64,000 nt of DNA from Albidovulum sp. (GTDB lineage: Bacteria; Pseudomonadota; Alphaproteobacteria; Rhodobacterales; Rhodobacteraceae). The notes beneath the pieces are model-generated. The model did no database searches. It saw only the letters and a program-made list of their open reading frames with translations, and was not told where the DNA came from. The translations under genes and the position numbers were made by a program. This document shows positions 18,293 to 27,753 of the stretch, one piece after another. Within the stretch, counting starts at the first letter, position 1; the number at the start of each line of letters is the position of its first letter. The stretch is taken from assembly GCA_028823855.1 (NCBI GenBank), contig JAPPFL010000032.1, forward strand, positions 124,001 through 188,000, read 5' to 3'.

Positions 18293-20659
18293 ATGGCGAC
18301 TGTCGATCAGGTTCGTATTGCCGACGACAGGGCGAAGCCCCGCGTCATGGAGCTTTGGTGGGCGCTAAGGCCATTGAGATCCGTAGTCCGATTCATGAAC
18401 ACCGGCGCGCATCCCGACGACGAAACGACCTCGATGCTTGCAGCTCTCCGCATACGCGAGGGCTTCAGTATTTCTATTGCCTGCTCAACCCGGGGGGAAG
18501 GCGGACAGAACGAGATAGGGACGGAGGCGGGCGGCGACCTCGGTGCTCTTCGAACCGCCGAGATGGAACGGGCATGCGAATTACTGGGCATGCGCCTTTA
18601 TTGGCTTTCAGATTCGCCCGACGATTCAATAGTCGACTTCGGTTTCTCAAAGAGCGGCGTCGAAACTCTGTCGCGATGGGGAAAGAGCCGCACCCTGTCT
18701 CGATTGGTAGAGATTGTCAGGATGGAGCGGCCGGACATCATCTGCCCGACATTTCTCGATGTTCCTGGCCAGCATGGTCATCATCGGGCGATGACGGAAA
18801 TTGCATCCCTCGTAATGTCGGCCGCTGCCGACCCCGACTTTCCGGTCAATGCTGCGCCCTGGCAGCCGCGGAAGCTTTTTCTCCCGGCTTGGTCCGGAGC
18901 CGGCAAATCCTACGACGACAACGAACCGCCTCCGCCAGCGACGCTCATACTCCCCGCGGCGGACGGCGACCCGGTCAGCGGTTGGAGCTGGGAGCGAATT
19001 GGCCAGCAGTCAAGAGCTTTCCACCGCAGTCAAGGCATGGGGAGATGGATACCGGCGGGCAAAGAGCGGGACTGGCCGCTAAATCTCGTCGAAAGCCATG
19101 TCGAAGTACGTGACCGAAGCATTTCGTCGGGCCTGCCGGTTACGGTCGCCGATCTAGGAAAACTCGCGGGCGCAGAACCAGTTGCGCCGATCCTGCGCTC
19201 CGCCGGAAGGGAACTCGAGGCCGCTATTGCTGCGTATCCTGATTTCGCCTCTGTAGAGCGCTTCGCTGTTCGCGCTCTTGAACTAGTCCGAAAGGCGCGC
19301 AAGTCCTGCCCGGCAGAATTGCAGGAGGACATCCTGCACCGGCTCGACGAAAAGGAGGTGCAACTTGGACACGTAATCCGCATTGCGCTAGGTGTCGAGT
19401 TGAGAGGAAGATCAAGCCGTACCTGGCTTTACCCGGGAGAAAGCACCGACGTCGAACTGGAAGTCTATCCTGGAAAGGCGGAAGGCGTGGACGTGGATTT
19501 CGACCTTCATGATGATTGCAGGGCCGAGGCTGGAGCGCTTCATGTAGACCATTCCGCCTCCCCAACCGACCCCTACCGGGCGCGGTTCGACCCCGCTGCT
19601 CCCGCCGTCCCTGCACTCGCCGCCAAAATAAGATCCGACGGTGTTGATTTCTGCTGCCGTCTTCCATTGGACAACGCTCCCGTCATCCTTCCAGGTCGTT
19701 CCGCCATACTTGAACCTGCTGCGGCCGTTGTAAATCGCGTCGGAAAACCGCCGGAGATCGAAATAGCGTTGACGGAGCAACGTCCTAGTCCCGCAACGCC
19801 GATCTTGGAAGTTCCGGACGGCTGGACTTCAAGACGGACCGAAAAGGGATTTGCGATTGCATTTCCCGACGGGCTTGAAGACGGACTCTATACGATTCCT
19901 TTGCTGCTGGACGGAAGGCCGGCAATGATTGTTCGCCGCATCTCGCATTCCCACATAGCACCGACATTTGGCTATCGGCCTGCGGAAGTCAGGATTCGCG
20001 TTTTGGCGGCGGAGGTGCCGAAAGCTCGAGTTGGCTACATCGGAGGAGGCAACGACAGAGTCGGCCATTGGCTTGCCGAGCTCGGCGCCGACGTTTCCCT
20101 CGTAGCAGATTCCGATTTGAAAGGAGACGCTCTTCTCAATGTATATGACTCATTGGTAGTCGGCATATTCGCGATGAAATTTAGACCCGGTCTGCTCGAT
20201 GCCGTACCGCGCCTGCACAGATGGGTGAAGGCCGGCGGAACTCTGGTCACTCTCTACCATAGGCCCTGGGACAACTGGGACCCGGAAATCGTACCGCCGA
20301 GGAGACTGGAAATCGGTCAGCCTTCTCTGCGCTGGCGCGTAACGAACCCGGCCGCCGAAGTAAAACACATTTGCCCGGATCACGCGACGCTCAATTTCCC
20401 CAACCCGATCGGACTTGAAGATTGGAAAGGATGGCACAAGGAACGAGGAATGTATTTCGCGAAGTCATGGGACGAGGCCTACCGCCCGCTGGTCGAAATG
20501 GCGGACAACGGGGAAGAACCGCATCGCGGCGCAATGCTATCCGCCGATATTGGCCGCGGCCGCCACGCGCACATTTCGCTTACACTGCACCACCAGATGG
20601 AAAACCTGGTTCCCGGCGCGTTTCGGCTGATGGCCAACTTGATTTCCCGCAGGACGTAG
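18293..20659 (+). CDS. Large PIG-L (LmbE) family deacetylase
   Basis: A 788-residue protein. The N-terminal 250 residues are a PIG-L deacetylase domain: the zinc/catalytic motif AHPDDE at residues 39-44, TRGEGGQNE and EMERACELLGM following, and the third metal ligand region PGQHGHHRAMTE. The remaining 500 residues contain beta-rich segments and a C-terminal domain with VGYIGGGNDRVGHWLAELG and VVGIFAMKFRPGL, resembling the glutamine-amidotransferase-like tail of long PIG-L proteins. These enzymes hydrolyse N-acyl groups, usually from amino sugars. The ATG at 18293 was preferred to 18272 as the more family-like start; both are possible. It is divergent from the importer/lyase operon and is probably part of the same pathway. 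Confidence 0.82.
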   Translation: MATVDQVRIADDRAKPRVMELWWALRPLRSVVRFMNTGAHPDDETTSMLAALRIREGFSISIACSTRGEGGQNEIGTEAGGDLGALRTAEMERACELLGMRLYWLSDSPDDSIVDFGFSKSGVETLSRWGKSRTLSRLVEIVRMERPDIICPTFLDVPGQHGHHRAMTEIASLVMSAAADPDFPVNAAPWQPRKLFLPAWSGAGKSYDDNEPPPPATLILPAADGDPVSGWSWERIGQQSRAFHRSQGMGRWIPAGKERDWPLNLVESHVEVRDRSISSGLPVTVADLGKLAGAEPVAPILRSAGRELEAAIAAYPDFASVERFAVRALELVRKARKSCPAELQEDILHRLDEKEVQLGHVIRIALGVELRGRSSRTWLYPGESTDVELEVYPGKAEGVDVDFDLHDDCRAEAGALHVDHSASPTDPYRARFDPAAPAVPALAAKIRSDGVDFCCRLPLDNAPVILPGRSAILEPAAAVVNRVGKPPEIEIALTEQRPSPATPILEVPDGWTSRRTEKGFAIAFPDGLEDGLYTIPLLLDGRPAMIVRRISHSHIAPTFGYRPAEVRIRVLAAEVPKARVGYIGGGNDRVGHWLAELGADVSLVADSDLKGDALLNVYDSLVVGIFAMKFRPGLLDAVPRLHRWVKAGGTLVTLYHRPWDNWDPEIVPPRRLEIGQPSLRWRVTNPAAEVKHICPDHATLNFPNPIGLEDWKGWHKERGMYFAKSWDEAYRPLVEMADNGEEPHRGAMLSADIGRGRHAHISLTLHHQMENLVPGAFRLMANLISRRT

Positions 20660-22056
20660 AACCCGCGCTTGTTTGAATCGAACCCACATTCGAATCGCAG
20701 GCGGCGGCCGCGCCTTTCAAAGATTCCAGGAATTTTGAACGGGAACCTTGCCGATGCTTGCCGCGCCCGCATGCCAAAAGAGTCTTGGGACGATACCGAA
20801 ACTAACTTGGTCTTCGCATATTTTTCGACATGCCAACGGAAGATCCTTCGGGATGCTCATACTAAAAGGCATTGCGCGGCCGCGCTGCGCATGCCCGCGT
20901 AGGCCGCGCTAACGGTCCAATCGACTATAAAAACCGAAATCCAGCGCGGTACAAAGAGGCTCAACCGGCCGAGCGTGGATTCAAAGCTACAAGCCGGCAT
21001 TGAACCGTCAGTCGTCTGAATGGAAATCTGTCTTGAGTTGTCTGGGATCGTTTACATTGCTCACGAGTTGCTGACCTGATTTCAAATGGACGATGCCTTG
21101 TACTTTCGCCGAATAAATTGCGGCCTGAAAGCCTAGGAACTCCGAATACCGGAGTTCAAAACCGGACCTTGAACTTTCTCGCTGCTGCTAAAAGCAATGT
21201 CGGTACCGTGCCTGATCCTTAGCTATCGGATAATCCGTAGGCGATCCGGGGGAAGCCTAAGTGTAGATTGTTGAGTATCTTGAACGACACGACAGACTTC
21301 GTATGCAAAGGTAGCGGGCTTGAAGGCATGGGAATCCACAATTTTTTAGAGAGCTGCGTGTCGGGAGCATCTGACTTGCCGCGACCCGGTTTCCAATAGA
21401 TGGAAGCCTCATTGGAAATGGACACGTCGGGACAACCGCAAGATTTGCTCATCGGGAATTGGACGCAGGACGGGATTTTGCGGAGAGTATGGCGGATAGC
21501 ATAGCCAAGAATATGCTCAAGAAATTCGTTTAACGGTCAGCACATCGGCGAAGCGCACTGCCATGCGTTAGGAAATGTCCGCGATGCTGGAGTGCATGTC
21601 CCTAGGTCTGCAAGTGCGGCGGATGCCCTTGCCGTTGAAGCATGTGCCTGTCATGACATGGTTTGAACAGCCGAAGCGGCGCTAGCCGAGCATGGAGTTG
21701 ATTCCGAATTCGATTAGGCCGGGAAAAACGGGTGGCGAGAGCTATGAACATCGTTCGGCCTGCCGGCCCGGGACGCGCCTCGCTGCGAATCGCGGTATTG
21801 GACCAAAGCTTCTCCTACGGAAGTGGACGAATTCGTCGTTTAGCGACCGCGCGACAGTGCGTGGGCTTTCTTCAGCCGATGAGCTGAGCGAATGTCTCGA
21901 AGGCCGTATTTTTCTGCTTCTCCGCACCGCCATTTCCGTTCGCCGTGCCGACCGCAGCCACGTGTTCCTCGCTCACCGGCATCCTTCGCTATGCTCGCGA
22001 CAATTCGCTCCCGCAACACAATTTGAACCTGCGGTCCTGCCATGCCTATCCTAACT
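20660..22056. other. 1.4-kb gene-poor stretch, probably decayed sequence
   Basis: No intact gene is seen on either strand. A plus-strand frame from about 21256 to 21470 reads like protein (NDTTDFVCKGSGLEGMGIHN, then after a TAG LIGNWTQDGILRRVWRIA). Near 21535-21660 a further readable piece follows (GEAHCHALGNVRDAGVHV, ADALAVEACACHDM). The interruption by several stops suggests a decayed gene, but no family was recognised and chance cannot be excluded. No insertion-sequence ends, tRNA or terminator were found. Confidence 0.4.
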
Positions 22057-22596
22057 CTACCTGTAGAGGAAACCCTGCATGGATCCGGTCGCTCGCGTAG
22101 CTCCAGGGATCCACGTCGCCATCCGATCGCAAAAGATATTTCTGCAATTCACTGCGGCACGGTACACTAGTCGTTTCTTACTCGTCCATGGATCGACAAT
22201 CTTCAATCCCGCCGCCTTGAACGGCGAGGTGTCCCGCGTCGCCACCGTTTTGCCCTTGGCTACGGCGGTCGCAGCGATGCAACCGGCGGACATTGGCATA
22301 GTCCGCCCCTCGGAGCGCGCCATCTCCGTCAACTCCGCATAGGCCCACGAGGCCGCAAGTTCGAAGTCTAGCACCCGTCCGGCGAACATTGGCAACACCT
22401 GTCCCTCCAAGTCCTCCTTCAGCTGGTTCCGCCTGCGACCGGTCGGAAGCGCCCGGACCCCGAATCGCAACTCTGCGTCAGTAATGGCGGAAAGAAACAG
22501 CGTTTCCAACGCTTGCGCGTCGAGTCATTCGGCGACACGTGCCTCCGGAACTCTGCGCAGCGGCACCGGCACCACATTAGCGTCTAACAGGATCAT
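22057..22596 (-). pseudogene. vapC: VapC-type PIN-domain toxin with nonsense codon
   Basis: The frame begins at the ATG at 22596, overlapping the antitoxin stop as ATGA. It reads MILLDANVVPVPLRRVPEARVAE, then a TGA at 22525-22527 where relatives have tryptophan, then LDAQALETLFLSAITDAELRFG. The first PIN aspartate (LLDAN) is present. The later acidic motif is SAGCIAATA where the family has a DGxIAATA-type acidic residue, so a metal-binding aspartate is also lost. The normal end would be near VDPW (about 22187), but the frame runs on for some 40 residues. The toxin is therefore inactive on two independent grounds. Confidence 0.85.
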
Positions 22597-22838
22597 CGGA
22601 GATCGATCGGCCGGGCCGGAGCTGCGGCGCGTCGCGCCAAATCCGCGAACTCTTCGTCTGTCAACCTGGCGCGTCGGCCGACAGCGGTCAGCAGCGTCCC
22701 CAACGAGGCGCGTCCTTCCGGCAGGACCGTTTCCGTCAAGATGGCGCGCACTTCGGCCTCGGCACTGCGGCTCTTTAGGGCCACCCGCACACGCAAGGCG
22801 CGATGCACCTCGTCGGAAAGGTTGCGCACGGTCAACAT
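22593..22838 (-). CDS. vapB: VapB/FitA-type antitoxin
   Basis: An 81-residue protein starting MLTVRNLSDEVHRALRVRVA, the ribbon-helix-helix DNA-binding domain of FitA/VapB (Arc-like) antitoxins. A C-terminal toxin-binding tail (TDEEFADLARR and on) follows. The frame opens at 23006, but the ATG at 22838 gives the family N-terminus. It overlaps the vapC start by four bases, the classical arrangement. With its toxin broken, it is now an orphan and may persist only by chance or by repressing its own promoter. Confidence 0.8.
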   Translation of the reverse strand: MLTVRNLSDEVHRALRVRVALKSRSAEAEVRAILTETVLPEGRASLGTLLTAVGRRARLTDEEFADLARRAAAPARPIDLR

Positions 22839-23561
22839 GGCAATAGTCGGTTTTCCATCTTGCTTTCTATGCATGCGATTTTCAATTTTGAAGGCGGAGA
22901 TGCAAGCCCATCGAGGTCCGGAGGGACCCGCGACTTTCAAAATCCCGAATAATTTCGGTCGCCCGTTCTTCCGTTTTTTATTTTGCCATTCCTTTTTTTT
23001 GATCATTTCAGTCTTTCGCAGCGATGCTAGACCTTCCGTGCTCGCGGTTGCTGAATTTCAGGTTGCTTTGACGCGGATTTTCCGGATTGCTTCGTGCGGT
23101 TTGGAACAAATCGTCTCGCATCGCGCCGGGTCTTGCCAGAGTTTGGTCGCAAGTTTACGAAAAGCGCGCAGTCGCTCTACTGAAGCCGGACCCCGAGACG
23201 ATAGACCCTTTGTTTTTTCGCAGTTGATGCCTAGCCAAGCCAAGTTAGCAAAATCAAGGCTATTCAGCGGCTTGTAAGCCAATTTCTTGGTTGCATCCCG
23301 TACTGCGATTGGATTGTTGGCTGCCCTGTTTTATCGTTGAATCCGATTCTCCAGCAGTTTAAGCTGGAACTTTGATTGTCGGCCGCATGGCACACGCCCG
23401 TTTGCGCCATTTTGTTTCATTTTCGCAATCTAATTTTGAGATTTTTTGACGGTAAATGTCTCGTGCTGGCTCAAAATTATTGACTGGAACGCTCTGCTTA
23501 GCTAATCGATCCGATATTAGTTTTCGAAGAAGGCTACCTAAGATTCCGGAGGGACAATCCG
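22839..23561. other. Gene-free stretch between vapBC and the moc-like operon
   Basis: About 720 bases with no supported gene. It must contain the promoter of the plus-strand operon beginning at 23562. That operon's first ribosome site, GGAGGG, lies about 8-13 bases before the ATG. A TTGACT at 23480-23485 could be a -35 element, but the matching -10 is poor, so no promoter is claimed. AT-rich sequence near 22970-23010 probably carries the vapBC promoter. Confidence 0.45.
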
Positions 23562-24575
23562 ATGGATGATCTCCAGTACGGAACACGAGACAAGCGCGGC
23601 AACTGGACGCCGAGTTCCCGTTTGGAAATTGCGCCATTCTGGCTCGGAAAATTTAACCGGTTGGGTCGCTTTCTGGTTGACTTCATCTGGCCCTGGAACG
23701 CCTTCCACATGGCCACGGGGCTACTTTACTGGATCTTCATCATCCCAGAAATCGAAACCATGCAGTCGATTGCCTGGGGCTGGGTGCTATGGCTGCTGGC
23801 AGCCAACGCTGTCGGCATCTTTCTGATGTACGGCGCCATTGAGCTTTTCTACTACACCAAGCGCATTCAGGGCGCACGGTTCAAGTACAACCGCAAGTTT
23901 CCGTCCGAATATCCCTCCGACGTCTTCTGGTTCTCAAGCCAGAATCTAGACAACTTCCTGAGATCATTCTTTTTTGGCATTCCAATCTGGACAGCGGTCG
24001 AGGTCGGCGTGCTCTGGTGCTATGCCAATGGCATAGGCACTTGGCTCAATTGGCAAGACAACTGGATCTGGCTCTGCGTGCTCGTTATCCTCGTGCCTGC
24101 GATTCACGAGATCCATTTCTTCTTCATTCACCGTCTCATACACACGCCTTGGCTCTACAAGCATGTCCATTCGGTGCATCACAACTCGATCAATCCGAGT
24201 CCGTGGTCGTCGCTCAGCATGCATCCCCTTGAGCACCTGCTCTACTTCGGCGAAATCATTTGGCACCTTGTCATCCCGTCAAATCCGATCGTGATGCTCT
24301 TTAACAGCCACGTCATCGGGTATGGCGCGATCAACGGGCACATCGGCTTTGATAAGCTCGAGTTGACTAAGGAGAAAGCTCTCGACAGCCATGCTTACGC
24401 TCATTACCTGCACCACAAGTATTTCGAAGTGAACTACGGCGCGGACGGACTGGTGCCTCTCGATAAGTGGTTTGGCTACTGGCACGATGGATCCAAGGAA
24501 GCCGACGAGCATATGAATGAGCGGTTCCGCCGCAAGAAGGCTAAAATAAAGGCCAGCAAGTTTATGGCGGAATGA
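23562..24575 (+). CDS. Sterol desaturase/fatty-acid-hydroxylase family membrane di-iron enzyme (MocD-like role)
   Basis: A 337-residue membrane protein with about four to five hydrophobic segments and the histidine boxes of the family: HRLIH (190-194), HVHSVHH (201-207) and HYLHH (281-285), with extra histidines at 182, 185, 221 and 225. Such enzymes use a di-iron centre to hydroxylate or oxidatively cleave a substrate at the membrane, taking electrons from a small redox protein. A Rieske ferredoxin is the last gene of this operon and is the likely donor. The start has a good GGAGGG site. In rhizopine catabolism an oxygenase (MocD) and a ferredoxin (MocE) have the same partnership. The substrate here is unknown. 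Confidence 0.85.
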   Translation: MDDLQYGTRDKRGNWTPSSRLEIAPFWLGKFNRLGRFLVDFIWPWNAFHMATGLLYWIFIIPEIETMQSIAWGWVLWLLAANAVGIFLMYGAIELFYYTKRIQGARFKYNRKFPSEYPSDVFWFSSQNLDNFLRSFFFGIPIWTAVEVGVLWCYANGIGTWLNWQDNWIWLCVLVILVPAIHEIHFFFIHRLIHTPWLYKHVHSVHHNSINPSPWSSLSMHPLEHLLYFGEIIWHLVIPSNPIVMLFNSHVIGYGAINGHIGFDKLELTKEKALDSHAYAHYLHHKYFEVNYGADGLVPLDKWFGYWHDGSKEADEHMNERFRRKKAKIKASKFMAE

Positions 24576-24641
24576 AAGTTTGGCAACGCTATTCAATCGC
24601 CGCGCGGCTCGCGGCATTCATCAACTAGGAGGAATCCAACC

Positions 24642-25604
24642 ATGAATCTAACGAAGATACTTTTAGGTGCCGGGACCGCGGCCCTCGTAGCCGGCACGGC
24701 AATGGCGGCCGATGTATTCGTGATAGGAGGCAAGCCGGACGATCCGTTTTGGTCGATCGTAAAAAGAGGTGCCGAAGATGCCGGCATCGTAGCCGAATCG
24801 CAGGGAGGCTCGGTCACGTGGCTTGGCCCCCAGAACTACGACAACCTTGGCGTCGATGCTGCGGAACTCATCCGTCAGGCAATCGACCAGGGAGCGGACG
24901 CGGTCGTTGGTCCAAACTGGGTGCCGGAGGCTATGGATCCGGCATTTCAAGCCGTTGTCGACGCGGGCATTCCGCTTGTAATCTACAACGCCGGAGGCAT
25001 CGAAGCCGCGGACCGCCTAGGTGCTATGAATTACGTAGGTTCAAACGATTACAAGGGCGGTGTCGCTGCCGGCGAATACCTTGGTAACGCGGGCAATTTG
25101 AAAGGCGTCTGCATCAATACACTACCAGGTGCCGCCAACATCGAAGCGTTCTGTAATGGCTTCATCGAGGGCATTACCAACGTAGGCGGCGAGGGCTCGG
25201 TTCTGCCGTTGCCGGCGACCTCCTTTGGCTCGGCTACCGCTGTCGCCCAGGCGGTGCGAGCGCACCTGTTGCAGAACCCGGATATCGACGCCGTATTTAC
25301 GATCGGAAATGTCGACTCAAACTCGGCCGTAAGCGGCATCGCCCAGGCCGGTAAGACTGGTCAGGTCAAGGTCTGCGGCATGAACTTCGACGAGTCGATC
25401 CTGAACAACATTAAAAACGGCTCTCAAGCCTGCGCTATCGACCAGCAGGGCTATCATCAGGGTTATCTTGCAGTTTCGATCCTAAACGGCTTCGTCAACT
25501 ACGGACTCACTGTACCAACGCGTGAAATCCTGACCGGCCCGGGAGTTATCGACGCTTCCACCGTCGACGCCACTCTGGCCGGGGTGAAAGCAGGCACCCG
25601 CTGA
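24642..25604 (+). CDS. Sugar/polyol ABC importer binding protein, RbsB/MocB type
   Basis: A 320-residue periplasmic protein with a signal peptide (ILLGAGTAALVAGTAMA) and the type I binding-protein fold: VFVIGGKPDDPFWSIVKRGAED at the start, AAELIRQAIDQGADAVVG, and a hinge region with AVFTIGNVDSNSAVSGIAQAG. It is the first transporter gene, placed directly before two RbsC-type permeases and an RbsA-type ATPase. The ribosome site AGGAGG lies eight bases upstream. The ligand is predicted to be a sugar or inositol derivative, from the family and the neighbouring isomerase-like and dehydrogenase genes. Confidence 0.9.
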   Translation: MNLTKILLGAGTAALVAGTAMAADVFVIGGKPDDPFWSIVKRGAEDAGIVAESQGGSVTWLGPQNYDNLGVDAAELIRQAIDQGADAVVGPNWVPEAMDPAFQAVVDAGIPLVIYNAGGIEAADRLGAMNYVGSNDYKGGVAAGEYLGNAGNLKGVCINTLPGAANIEAFCNGFIEGITNVGGEGSVLPLPATSFGSATAVAQAVRAHLLQNPDIDAVFTIGNVDSNSAVSGIAQAGKTGQVKVCGMNFDESILNNIKNGSQACAIDQQGYHQGYLAVSILNGFVNYGLTVPTREILTGPGVIDASTVDATLAGVKAGTR

Positions 25605-25621
25605 GAGAAATGCCTGAACCG

Positions 25622-25650
25622 GAGGCTGCGCGACCCGTTCGGGCGGCCTC
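25622..25650 (+). terminator. Intercistronic hairpin after the binding-protein gene
   Basis: gaggctgc at 25622-25629 and gcggcctc at 25643-25650 can pair over 8 bp with one G-U. The hairpin lies 17 bases after the binding-protein stop and before the first permease gene. No T-run follows. It occupies the same position as hairpins in the two other binding-protein operons of this window and probably sets the ratio of binding protein to permease. Confidence 0.5.
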
Positions 25651-25717
25651 AATTCGCCATTTAAACTTGACAAAGCGCGTGTATTGATCCTGTGTAGCAG
25701 GGATCCAGTGACTGACA

Positions 25718-26743
25718 ATGTCAACGACAACCAAGGATAAGCGAAGTGCGGCCCGCATGTTGGGGCGTCTTGTGCGGAGAGCCGAAACCGGTTCGTTCTT
25801 GGGAATGGTCGTAGTGTACATTTTCTTTGCGGCACTTGGTGGCAGAGTATTCCTTGGCGCGCCGGGGTTCTCCAGCTGGCTGAACACCGCCGCAGAAGTT
25901 GGAATTGTTGCACTGGCCGTCGGGCTCCTGATAATTGCAGGAGAACTGGACCTATCCGTAGGATCGGTGATCCCCGCTTCGTCACTGACCGTCGCTATTG
26001 TTTCAAGTCACTATGGCGCACCCGAAATCATCGGAATCCTCGCGGGACTCGTCGTCGGCCTGATGGTCGGTTTCGTGAACGGCTTTCTTGTCACACGCAC
26101 TTCCATTCCTTCGCTCATCGTTACCATCGGCACGATGTTCGGCGTCATGGGGCTAACGCTCGGCTTCACCGTCTTGATTGCCGGCAGCACCGGGGTTTTC
26201 ATTGTTCCGGACCCCGTAACCAAGGCTCTACTGGGTCAGTTCGTCGGCGGCATGTTTCAAGTGACGATGTTCTGGTGGGCCGCATTCATTGTCATTGTCT
26301 TCTATCTTTTGCATGTCTCGCCCTACGGCAATTGGATCTATGCGCTTGGCGGCGACCGGGAAAGTGCGCGAAACGCCGGCATCCCGACTCGAAAGCTAAC
26401 GATTGGACTCTTCATGCTCAGCGGCTTTGCCGCTGCTTTTGTTGGGGTCGGCCAAGTGCTGACCTATCAGAGTGCGCAAGTGCTGACCGGTCAGGCTTTT
26501 ATCTTCAACTCAATCATGTGCGTCGTGATCGGTGGCGTCCTTCTGACAGGAGGCGCGGGCTCGGTCATCGGAATCGTCTTGGGCACTCTTACGTTTTCAA
26601 TCGTGAACCAGGGCATTTTTTTCAGCGGCCTCGATCCGAACATTGGAAGTGTAATAATTGGTGCGCTTTTGTTGATCGCCGTCCTTAGCAATGACAGCTT
26701 CAGAAAAACGGCACTGAGCTTCGCAGCAAAAAAGGCACCGTAA
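25718..26743 (+). CDS. ABC importer permease 1, RbsC type
   Basis: A 341-residue permease of the ribose/inositol importer family, with about nine to ten hydrophobic segments after a 25-residue hydrophilic start. Family motifs include IAGELDLSVGSVIPASS (about residues 70-87) and the cytoplasmic loop GNWIYALGGDRESARNAGIPTRK, which contacts the ATPase. A second, similar permease follows after ten bases, so the channel is probably a heterodimer, which is less usual than the RbsC homodimer. Confidence 0.92.
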   Translation: MSTTTKDKRSAARMLGRLVRRAETGSFLGMVVVYIFFAALGGRVFLGAPGFSSWLNTAAEVGIVALAVGLLIIAGELDLSVGSVIPASSLTVAIVSSHYGAPEIIGILAGLVVGLMVGFVNGFLVTRTSIPSLIVTIGTMFGVMGLTLGFTVLIAGSTGVFIVPDPVTKALLGQFVGGMFQVTMFWWAAFIVIVFYLLHVSPYGNWIYALGGDRESARNAGIPTRKLTIGLFMLSGFAAAFVGVGQVLTYQSAQVLTGQAFIFNSIMCVVIGGVLLTGGAGSVIGIVLGTLTFSIVNQGIFFSGLDPNIGSVIIGALLLIAVLSNDSFRKTALSFAAKKAP

Positions 26744-26753
26744 GGGCTTTAAA

Positions 26754-27749
26754 ATGAACGAGTTCAGCCATTTTCTTCGCCGCCCCGAAGCTGCTACGAT
26801 TATCAGCCTTGCGGCCGTTATCGTCTTTTACGTTATCTTTGGCGGCGTGGATCTGGGGAAGCTCTTCGGCGCTGCGAGTTGGGTCAACTTCGCGGCCAAC
26901 CTCGGCATCGTGGCGATCCCGGTCGGCCTCCTGATGATCTCCGGCGAGCTGGATATATCAATTGGCGCAATGATTCCGGCAGGGTCGATGACCACAGCGA
27001 TTCTTTCGGGCTACTACGGGTATCCGATCGCGATCGGAATGCTTGGCGCGCTCAGCGTCGGCATATTGGTCGGCTTCGTGAATGGCATTCTGACTGTGCG
27101 GACCACGGTGCCATCGCTTATCATCACGCTTGGATCGCTGGTTGCAATGCAAGGCATAATCCTTAGCGCATCGGTGCTTCTGACAGGCAATGCCAGTGTT
27201 CCGCTAACTGCACCGGACTGGGCAAAATTTGCATTTGGGCAGCTGATTGGCGGAAGCCATCAGGTCATCATCATTTGGTGGCTCATCCTGACAGCCATCT
27301 TCGCCTTTGTCCTTCACCGGACCAGCTACGGAAATTGGATCTTTGCGATGGGCGGTGATCGGGACAGCGCTCGCAATCTGGGCATTCCGACAAGCAAAGT
27401 TACGATCATTCTGTTCATTCTGTCCGCTTCCGCGGCTTCATTTGTCGGCATGTGTCAGGCCATTCTGTTCAACTCGGCCCAGGTTTCCGGCGGCATGAAC
27501 TTTATCTTCAACGCCATCGTCAGCGTCGTCGTCGGCGGAGTGCTGCTGACCGGAGGATTCGGCTCCGTTATAGGGATATTCTTCGGCACGCTGACATTTG
27601 CCATCGTGAATCAGGGCATCTATTTTACGCAGATCGACCGCAATTGGTCGAACCTAATTATCGGCGCGGTACTGCTGATCGCGGTCGGTATGAACGAGAC
27701 GTTTCGGGAAAAGGCGCTGAGCTACGTACCGAAGAAAATGAAGGCTTGA
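26754..27749 (+). CDS. ABC importer permease 2, RbsC type
   Basis: A 331-residue paralogue of the preceding permease, with matching segments ISGELDISIGAMIPAGS and GNWIFAMGGDRDSARNLGIPTSK. The two share layout and length and arose by duplication. The gap to the ATPase gene is four bases, with its start close behind the stop. Confidence 0.92.
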   Translation: MNEFSHFLRRPEAATIISLAAVIVFYVIFGGVDLGKLFGAASWVNFAANLGIVAIPVGLLMISGELDISIGAMIPAGSMTTAILSGYYGYPIAIGMLGALSVGILVGFVNGILTVRTTVPSLIITLGSLVAMQGIILSASVLLTGNASVPLTAPDWAKFAFGQLIGGSHQVIIIWWLILTAIFAFVLHRTSYGNWIFAMGGDRDSARNLGIPTSKVTIILFILSASAASFVGMCQAILFNSAQVSGGMNFIFNAIVSVVVGGVLLTGGFGSVIGIFFGTLTFAIVNQGIYFTQIDRNWSNLIIGAVLLIAVGMNETFREKALSYVPKKMKA

Positions 27750-27753
27750 TCCC

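Noticed and set aside
22525-22527. TGA read as tryptophan (recoding) in vapC
   Set aside because: TGA is a genuine stop in many ATGA overlaps here, and the same toxin gene has lost a metal-binding aspartate, so mutation is the simpler explanation.
23480-23508. A sigma-70-like promoter before the moc-like operon
   Set aside because: The -35 (TTGACT) is acceptable, but the -10 at 17 bases (TAATCG) matches only two of six positions.
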